Assembly: GCF_004337985.1 (NCBI RefSeq)
Contig: NC_043740.1
Span: forward strand, 2,889,616 to 2,953,615
Length of the DNA: 64,000 nt
Direction of reading: 5' to 3'
From: Pyricularia pennisetigena
Lineage: Eukaryota > Ascomycota > Sordariomycetes > Magnaporthales > Pyriculariaceae
A program made the position numbers and the translations under genes. Below, piece by piece: positions 56,717-64,000 of this stretch (the stretch's first letter is position 1; each line of letters opens with the position of its first letter). A model generated the notes under the pieces. It did not search any database and was not told the DNA's origin. It saw nothing but the letters and a program-made list of their open reading frames with translations.

Positions 56717-59307
56717 TCAAACCTCGCGTACAAGCACACCTTTCAACATGGCCATTTCCTTGTCCAACTCGGTAACCTTGACTTGGGAACTATGTAGCTT
56801 GCCCAGAAGATATGTCACCCTGTCCGCTATCTCCCGCGGCTGCTTAGGGAGCGCACCCAGCAAGGCCAGCTCAGTTTCAACCTTTTCGATATTCTTGGCC
56901 TCCACCTTGGACAGCTCCGTCAAAAGGAGCAGGTTCATTCTTGCCCTGAGGACCGCATCCTCAGTGAGCTGGGTAAATGCGGCTTGGTATACGGGTCTCC
57001 CGGCACGGATGGTCTGCGGCCTGCCGCGGTGCGACGTGACCGTCACCAGCTCGGCTGCCGCTAGGGCCTCGATGGCAGCCTCGCCGTCCGCCGCCGAGGG
57101 TGTGGTGGAGGACGCAAAGGTGGGCGACAAGAGGACCTCATTGTACCGCAGGCTGGTCTTTGACGCAATCTCCTTGATCAGAAACCAGGCCTGCTCGGGA
57201 GACCACTGCGTCTGAGTGCTTTCGGCGCTTTTCTTGGCAAGCAGGAACATCTTGATGATCTCCGAAGACGACTGATCCACGATTTCCGAGATGGCGTTCT
57301 GGGGGCTCTGGCCACTCTTTAGGCGCCGGGCCAAGAATTCGAGGTCAGTGAGGCGCCCACCCAGGGTGTCGATGCAGCCGTCCAGCTCGGCCAGGTCTCG
57401 GCGTCGCTTGATGTCGGCCTCAATGTCATGCTCACTCGGCTTTTCGGCGCCCTTGTCACCGTCGGGGTCTTGGCTGTTGCCATCCTTGAGACTTTCATCG
57501 CGGTCTAAGCCCTCTAGATGGCCGAGGACATACTTTTTCGCCACTGAAGGCGACAGATCTCCCAGGGACACTTGTCTGAAGATACGATCAGGCAGGGATT
57601 TGGACAGAGACTTCGAATAGGAAGAGTCGTTGGTCAAGAAAACAACGTGTGCAATGTTGTTTTGGACCATGGCGGCCGCCCATTCGGCAATCTTGTCATA
57701 AACTAGCCCACCGTCATCGTGTTTGTGCAAGAAGTTGTCGATGACAATGACAGCACGCTTCTCGGGATGCGCCTCAAGATAAGCCTCCTCGGACAGTTCG
57801 GCACCGGATCCATCCTTTCTGTATTGCTCCAGAGAGACCTTCTTCAGAGCAGACGCGGTTGTGTGCAGGATCTTGACAATCTGGGACTCGAGGGTCTCGG
57901 AAAAGCCTGACTTGACACCGGTCGTGCCCTGGACCGCGAGATCAATCATGCTACTGAGCGAGTTGGCCCAAGAAAAGACAGGCCGGTAGCCGACCGCGAC
58001 GGCTAGCTTCCTTATAGTCCCACTCTCGCCTCTCGCCTCAACGATAGGCTTGCAGTCAATCACCAGCACATTAGGCCTGCCCTTGAGCGCCTGGTCTATG
58101 ATAAGCTCCTTAGTGCCTGAACCCCGCGGCCCTTGGACGACGATGAAGGTATCCGCGGTTTCGAGCAGCCACTTTTGCACAGAGTCAATGATATCCTTGC
58201 GCTGTGACCATAAAGCCTGCAGACCAGCCTGTTCGCCCTTGTCGTGGCGTCGCTGCAAGACGCTGTTGGTGACGTCGGCAGTTCTCCGCTTGAACCACCT
58301 GTACAGTCGACTGTTGCTGACGCGGAATGACCCTTGCACATGGGCCCGTACAAAAAACTCCCGGATCGGATCAAACACAATGACGGTAAAGGCGGCTAGG
58401 AGAGCAGCCAGTATAGGAATGACGATGCGAGGGTGGCTCGTGATCCACTCCCAGATCTTGTGCGGCTTGACCCTTTGTTCGTAGGATAGCCTGAGACGGG
58501 TGGCGCTGTTGCCATTGTTGATCGTCAAGCCGTGCAGGCAGTTCCGTGCCACCACAGCATCGCGAACCCGGACAAAGTCTACATGCGCAAAGCGTGGTGT
58601 CACCTTGCTGTCCGAAGGCTGAGGCGTTATCTCAGAGAGCTTGCCATAGCGGCGAAAGAGTCCGTACAGAGCCTCCTGTGAAAGCTCGGTGCTGGTGGCG
58701 TCTTTCGAGAGCTCCTTGGGTGGACAGAACTCTACCTTGAGCCGAGCCTTGGGAAGGCGGTACAGATCCTCGAGCCAAGGCACACCCTTGACCGCGTTGA
58801 CCCGTACCGACGTGAATGGGTTGAACCACGGCTTGACGGGGCGGTCCCGTAAGCTCTTCGCCAGCGATTCCTCGATTTCGGCTGGCGTGATCTCTGGTCC
58901 GTGGCTGAACTTGACGAAGGCGCCGCCATCTTTAAGGCGCGGAATGATCTCGGTCACTTTTATTGGCAGACTTTCCGGGATGGAACGCTTCACCATGGAA
59001 ATGGGGTCCGTGATGCCAAAGGATGACTTTTCAAAGCGCTTGAGAAGTTGCTCCGAAAAGTCCTTGTCGGTGCCCCATCGGCGCCAGAGAATGGTGCTCA
59101 GGCCCAAGGGGAAGATGTCTGAGTAGGTCGGGTCGAGGTCAGCGGCTAGGTCAGGGGGTAGGGAGGTGGGTTATATATATTTGTCGGTAAGGGGTAATAT
59201 GGAAGACTTGTATTACTGTCAAGATATAGGGTAGCCTCATTGGGGCGGGGCACAATGTGGCCATAGTCGACTTCATCAGCGGCACCATTGGATCTTTGTG
59301 CTGCTAC

Positions 59308-59341
<34 letters not shown>

Positions 59342-59562
59342 AATGGTGCTGTGGGTGCTGTAGTTGCTGTACTCTCCCATCGACGGTTGTCCCAGCATGT
59401 ATTCAAACCCGAACCCCAACCCCAACCCGGACTCTGACAGCTTCTCCTGGTAGCTGCACTCAACTTTACCCTGGACCTCCAGAGCGCAGTTGTCGGTTGC
59501 CTTGTTTCTGCAGGCCCAAAGGTCAGCGACCTAAAAGGCAAAAGTCGCGTACCTCTCGTCAT
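56717..59562 (-). CDS. YME2: Mitochondrial inner membrane protein Yme2 (RNA12 family)
   Basis: Minus strand, exon 1 59217-59562 and exon 2 56717-59145, 924 residues. Yme2 sits in the inner mitochondrial membrane and affects mtDNA structure and escape. The N-terminus (MTRGTRLLPFRSLTFG...) is a basic targeting sequence. An 11-Ser run comes from a TGA/TCA microsatellite. Next are YGHIVPRPNEATLYLD and, after the 71-nt intron, DIFPLGLSTILWRRW. KVTEIIPRLKDGGAFVKFSH opens the matrix part with an RRM-like domain (about 250-335). A membrane span lies at about 354-373 (RIVIPILAALLAAFTVIVF). The C-terminal part has an AAA-like P-loop GPRGSGTKE (about 454-462) and VIVIDNFLHK as the Walker B-type strand. 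Reading through the intron hits a stop, so the two frames must be joined. Confidence 0.92.
59308..59340. repeat. (TGA)11 microsatellite inside YME2
   Basis: Eleven exact triplets on the plus strand read as eleven Ser (TCA) codons on the coding strand of YME2 exon 1. Its length is expected to vary between strains. Confidence 0.95.
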
Positions 59563-60434
59563 CTCTTCTTCATTTTGGTCCGTATTCTAAATTTGAAGTC
59601 TCAGCAACGGTAAGGGTGTTGTTCTTGGTTCAGCTGATGGATTAAGTCCAGAAAGCCTGGATACGAATGGGGAACGGGACCATTGCAAGGTGAGGTCATC
59701 GAGTCAGCTCTACTGCTGTAGGGCGACCTAATCCCTGTTAACGGTCAACCTTAGCTGGGGAACCGGTGCCTGCCAATTAGTTGGTGCCTATCGATAGGTA
59801 CAGCTAACCACACCACCAAGTGACAAAATGAAAGAGGGACAAGGTTTCTTGCCCATCTTGTTGAACCTCTAATTATTTACCAAAATTCTTATCATATCAC
59901 AATACTTGGTAGATCTTTCAGGAATCTATTTGCATATATCAATCTTTATTTTGGAACACAAATTTTCCACGTCTTTTTTTTTTTTTTCCCCAGGCGCTGA
60001 TTGACCAAACTTTTTAGCCACTCATTATACTTACTACCTTGTACGCCAAGTGGAGCCGTCTGTCTCTCGCGGCAGGCATAGAAGCAATTCTAGTCTCCAA
60101 AAAAAACAGCCATTGAGACGCGACAAACAAACTGCCTTCACTCAATCAACATACTTGCCTACTGCTCCTCATCCTGCGCCATACGTCTCACAGTCACGAG
60201 ACAACCCGACTACCCTACCCCTCACTACCGCCGAGAACCTGTAGACTACCTAGGGATTGAGGGAACCCCCCCCTTGGATCTATTTATTTGAGTCTTTCTA
60301 CGACTGTGACCTTTCTCCTTCATATTCAGGTCGTAACCATCGAGGTCACGGAAACTGCAAACCCAAATTCTTCTCTCACAACTAATTGTTCACCAAGACT
60401 TGGATATTCTACCTATTCAAGCTGGTCTGTCACA
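59563..60434. other. Divergent promoter region, YME2 / EMI1
   Basis: 872 bases. A 64-codon frame at 60050-60244 lies in the likely 5' UTR of EMI1 and has no features. The frame of EMI1 is open upstream to 60288, but the first ATG in a sensible context is 60435. Confidence 0.45.
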
Positions 60435-61250
60435 ATGGGCTGGTTCTGGCAGACTCCCCCTCACTCGCCCAAGGTGGCGCCCAACGACTCTTCACAGCAA
60501 AAAGACACCCAGTCCTCGACGAAGCCGCCGACCCAGCAGCAGCCGAAATCCAACGATGACGCCGAAATCGCCAAGTTCCTACAGCTTTTCCAAGATGCTG
60601 ACGCAAAACCCTCGAGCTCTACCTCCCAATCCTCATCAACAGGCCAACAAGCCCAACAGTCATTACCATCATCATCACAACACCACCAACGGCAAGCAGA
60701 ACCATCATCCTTCCTCTCCAAGTTCTCCCGCCCCTTCCGTGAGGACCCCTCAGGTGCCTCCCCAACCCGCAGAGACCTGGATTCGCTATCGCCCTCTGAG
60801 CGGGCCAAGGAGGAGATCGTGCAGTCGCTGATGCCGACCGACATGTCGTGCCGCGACGCCTTTGACTACGCCTACGGCTGCAACAGCCTCCGGGGCCAGT
60901 TCAACGCCGTGTACCGCTACGGCGAGGTCCGGTCGTGCTCGGAGCTGTGGGACAACTTTTGGTTCTGTATGCGCGTCAAGAACTGGCAAGGGGACATGCG
61001 TGCCAACGCCATCCGCGACAGGTGGCGTGACAAGGAAGAGCGCAAGTACGGGCCCGGCATGCCCAGCAGTGAGGACGTTTGGAAGCCCAGATTGAAGCTG
61101 TTGGGTCCCGACGAGGCCTTCCGCGACAAGATTCCAGAAGTGGATGCCGCGTTGACGCAGAACGAAGATGACTTGGAGTGGAATAAGCAGGAGACGGAGA
61201 TGAGGAGGGTCGTGAGGGAGAAGATGGGCATCAAGGGGGCTGGATATTGA
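60435..61250 (+). CDS. EMI1: Emi1-like protein (DUF3128, Cys-motif)
   Basis: A single exon encodes 271 residues. The start MGWFWQTPPHSPKVAPND is followed by about 110 low-complexity residues rich in Gln, Ser and Pro. The conserved part begins near residue 136: DMSCRDAFDYAYGC, GQFNAVYRYGEVRSCSEL and WDNFWFCMRVKNWQ. This is the DUF3128 signature found in yeast Emi1, with four cysteines in two spaced pairs. Yeast Emi1 is linked to early meiotic gene induction and mitochondrial function, and the Cys pattern suggests intermembrane-space folding. The N-terminal extension is much longer than in the yeast protein and looks disordered. It is tail to tail with the partial gene at the window end. Confidence 0.88.
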   Translation: MGWFWQTPPHSPKVAPNDSSQQKDTQSSTKPPTQQQPKSNDDAEIAKFLQLFQDADAKPSSSTSQSSSTGQQAQQSLPSSSQHHQRQAEPSSFLSKFSRPFREDPSGASPTRRDLDSLSPSERAKEEIVQSLMPTDMSCRDAFDYAYGCNSLRGQFNAVYRYGEVRSCSELWDNFWFCMRVKNWQGDMRANAIRDRWRDKEERKYGPGMPSSEDVWKPRLKLLGPDEAFRDKIPEVDAALTQNEDDLEWNKQETEMRRVVREKMGIKGAGY

Positions 61251-62650
61251 CGAATAGTAGGGTGTTCGTCGGCCATTTTGTAGGGTTTATCAAGCGTAGT
61301 GCACGCATGTTTCTATTATGTACGGCCACGGAAATTCATCAGATGTGGTCCCTCATGTTATGTGCTTTTCGGACCACCTGGTAGAACCGTCGGAGAGGTA
61401 GGATTTGCAACTTTTATAGCATATCCTTGGAACGGCCCAGCTGTCAGCCACCGGACAAGCTCTAATCTCTGAAACTAACATGTTATGTGGCTGGATTAGA
61501 TATTCGATGCAATATTACGCACGCACAATGTACGTGTCTGTCTACCTGTACCTGTACCCACAAAGGTGGGATACAGACCCTATAAATGGGCTTCCCTACA
61601 GAATAACAAGGAAACCTATCCGTACGCAAGCAGGTGCGTCGTAAGTCCAGGACCTGCATTACAGGCCCCAACTCACTTCAATGTTGTTTACGGTACTGGA
61701 AACCCGAGCCAAATGCCATATTGATAGACAGCACAAGGGGGACGATGGTATTTTTTGAGATGGAAGCAATAATAGACAGAGGAATGGTACGTGACTAACA
61801 CATTGTCTGGTCGGGTGGAGGTGATATGGTAGGGAGCTTGATGACTGCTTAGAGAGGCCTATTTAGCTACTACATCGCCGTGGATGTATCCAAACATTGA
61901 GGCGGAAGCCTGCCGCAATACCGATGGGCTTCCAAAATGTCGAAAAAGCAGACAAACCTGAGCATAAGATCGACCTTGTGGGCCAAATTGGCTCAGCACA
62001 CAGCACACAGCACACAGCACCTTGCAGTTCGTTCCCAAGCCGTCTATCATCCTCCATGTTTACATCGACACCTAAGGTGTTATATACCTCTGCCTGGTTG
62101 AGCTTCGTGTTTGGCCGAGAACGTCCCCTCTGAAAACACGACGAGGTCCCGAGACGACAAGATACTCGCACACGCAAATCCGCATATTTATGTATCGATA
62201 AACACAAATATTCAAACGGACCTATGAAACGAGGAGGCTAGACGATGAAATTTTACATTAACATATTAAGCCCTGTTACACTCAAGAGCTTGATCCAAAA
62301 TGATACAAGTAATCTAGTGCATGGCTATGCAAAGGTATCTAAAGAAGCCCATTGAGGAAGAGGACCCGAGTACAATCGGGGAAGAAGAGAAGGCAGAGAA
62401 AGATAACAAAGGAAACAAATTTGAAAAAGGCAAACGCCTCCACAGACACCAACGCAAAGGTATAGAACAAATCAGAATATGTTTACGCGGAATCAACTGA
62501 AAACAGCATGAAGGGGCTTGCGCGAGCAAGATTTTCTGTAATGCTCGCTTTGTTAACAAAGAAAAAGAAAGGAGTGAAGCGGCTGAAAGAGCCCATAGGC
62601 AACGAGAAAAGGCCTACAGATCCCAAAATAAAGACAAAGTAAGCATTGCT
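61251..62650. other. Convergent 3' region with a 7-bp tandem repeat
   Basis: 1.4 kb between facing stop codons. It contains nearly four copies of CAGCACA at 61994-62020. Frames on the minus strand around 61859-62207 cross this repeat and are not supported. Confidence 0.5.
61994..62020. repeat. (CAGCACA)3.9 tandem repeat
   Basis: Three full copies and a six-base partial copy of the seven-base unit CAGCACA. Confidence 0.85.
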
Positions 62651-64000
62651 CTACGCCAGCCCTAGCCACTTCAAAGCCTTGCGCGTGTTGGCCTTCCTGG
62701 GCACCTGACCACGTGTCATGTAAAGAGGCATCAGGCGCCTCTCCTCCAGGTCGTAGTCGCTCTCCTCGGCCGGGTCGTAAAAGTCTAGGATGCTCTCGGC
62801 GCCGCCACCTGTTGTGCCCATCGTGCCCATAGTTATCCTGCGTGTGGCCCTGCTTTTGGCCGTTTTGGTAGTGCGGAAAGAAGCAATGGAGAAGGCCCGC
62901 GACTTTGTCGACGGCGTGGGGGATGGCGAGCGGCGCCGGGTATGGGTTCCACGGCGTGTAGAAGTCGAGGGCATGGCGGTCTCGGGCGGGCCCTGAGGCT
63001 CTGGGACGGTCTGCGTGCCCACGGAGCTACTGGGAAGTCGGGGTAGGGCCCCTGAAGGCGGTTCTGACCGGCTAAAGCTGACGGGTCGGGATTCCTTCTT
63101 GCTGGTTTTGGTGGGCATCTGGTCAATTGTGTAAAAATCACTGGCATCGATCAGAGTGTGCCAAATATCGGAAATGAAGGCGGAAACCTCATCTTGTTTC
63201 GCCGTTGCCGCGAGAGTGATATCTGAATGACCTGCCAATGTGATGGTCTGATTGGCAATGGTAAAGGATTGTAGGGTCTGGGCCGTTGCCTGAATGCTCC
63301 GGTTCGAACCGCGACGCCTCGGTGGCTTTTGCTCCGGCACGATTCCGGCAACCTGCACAATGTGGTCGCCCATGAGCTTTTGCATGGCTAGAACGGTTGG
63401 TAAATGGCTTGCAGGGTATTCTAGTATCATGAAGCGGACGTCTGGATGCGCGGCAAGGTACATGTCCAAGTGCGGGATGATCAAGGCCGCCAGCACCATC
63501 GGACTACCGAGAGGATCCTCCTGCGTGTGATCCAGAGGCTGCCGTAGAGCATTGGCGATCAGATACCTGGAGTGACGGTGAAACCGACAAGTCAATATAT
63601 GCCCCATATTCAACCATGGGTAGTTTAAGGCCTGGGTTTCAGGGGTCATGCTCACCTAAGATTCAAATGGCCGCTCTTTGCAACACCACCATTCATCGAA
63701 ACGTTTCCTATTCTGCCCAATTGCTCCAGTACCGACGCAGAAAAGCCCTCCTCAACAGCTTCATCTGCGCCAATGGCGAGGACGAGATCCACATGCTTTT
63801 TATAGCTCCCTGCAAGGCTGTTCTTGCTATCACGGTTTGGTCGGTTGGGTTCCGTGACACCCTCGAAAAGCAGTCGCCAAAGGTTATCCATGTCAGGGAG
63901 GGTAGACAAAAACTGTTGACTAAATCCTTGCTTGTCCGAGGAGTAGTGTGTGGAAAGTTCACTACGCAATACATTCTGTACACTGATGGATGACTTCCTG
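62651..64000 (-). CDS. Conserved fungal protein, 5' end beyond the window
   Basis: Minus strand. Exon 62651-63566 is preceded by an exon 63656 to beyond 64000, joined by an 89-nt intron. The frame is open to the window edge, so the N-terminus is missing. The visible protein of about 420 residues begins with a globular part: GSYKKHVDLVLAIGADEAVE, SGHLNLRYLIANALRQPLDH, MVLAALIIPHLDMYLAAHPD and VRFMILEYPASHLPTVLAMQ. A basic Ser/Pro-rich linker (TRRGTHTRRRSPSPTPSTKS) follows. It ends with an acidic patch (LDFYDPAEESDYDLEERRLM) and KANTRKALKWLGLA. I recall loose resemblance to fungal proteins labelled gastric mucin-like, which says nothing about function. No catalytic motif is visible. Confidence 0.75.

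Overview
This window is nuclear DNA of a filamentous ascomycete. Genes are small and cut by short introns (mostly 57-125 nt) with GT...AG ends and CTAAC/CTGAC-type branch sites. Coding DNA is G+C-rich at third positions, intergenic DNA is full of long A/T runs, and the proteins are of Pezizomycotina type. The families and style suggest a Sordariomycete, possibly Magnaporthales; that placement is inference.

I rebuilt 21 protein genes and one tRNA, joining exons by hand. Left part (0-23.5 kb): an ERCC6L2-like SNF2 ATPase; mevalonate kinase (ERG12); prenyltransferase alpha subunit (RAM2); MTR2; mitochondrial MetRS (MSM1); a NAT9-like acetyltransferase; a serine dehydratase; STE24; a tiny four-exon gene with no usable single ORF; and RPL38. 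Middle (23.5-42 kb) is gene-poor and more accessory: a small secreted Cys-containing protein, a Zn2Cys6 transcription factor with a 10-nt micro-exon, a granulin-like Cys-rich membrane protein, tRNA-Tyr(GTA), a Pro/Ser-rich hypothetical protein, and a six-exon dienelactone hydrolase. Right part (42-64 kb) is again mainly housekeeping: HSP70 with a perfect heat-shock element, RNase H2 catalytic subunit, CENP-C/Mif2, a DUF2358-like protein, YPT1/Rab1, a 2EXR-type protein, YME2, EMI1, and a gene cut by the window end.

Functionally the clearest theme is isoprenoid supply and protein prenylation: ERG12 (precursor), RAM2 (CAAX prenyl transfer) and STE24 (CAAX proteolysis) lie within 14 kb, and YPT1, a prenylated Rab, is 32 kb further on. 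I see no CRISPR, no intact transposon, no rRNA and no secondary-metabolite synthase. I found no convincing undescribed multi-gene system. The most worthwhile leads are genes that plain ORF calling would miss or break: the 87-aa gene at 21.6-22.1 kb, the micro-exon zinc-cluster gene and the fragmented hydrolase. A possible N-terminal extension of RAM2 is also worth checking. Splice models are by eye and are supported by frame continuity and family motifs, not by transcripts.
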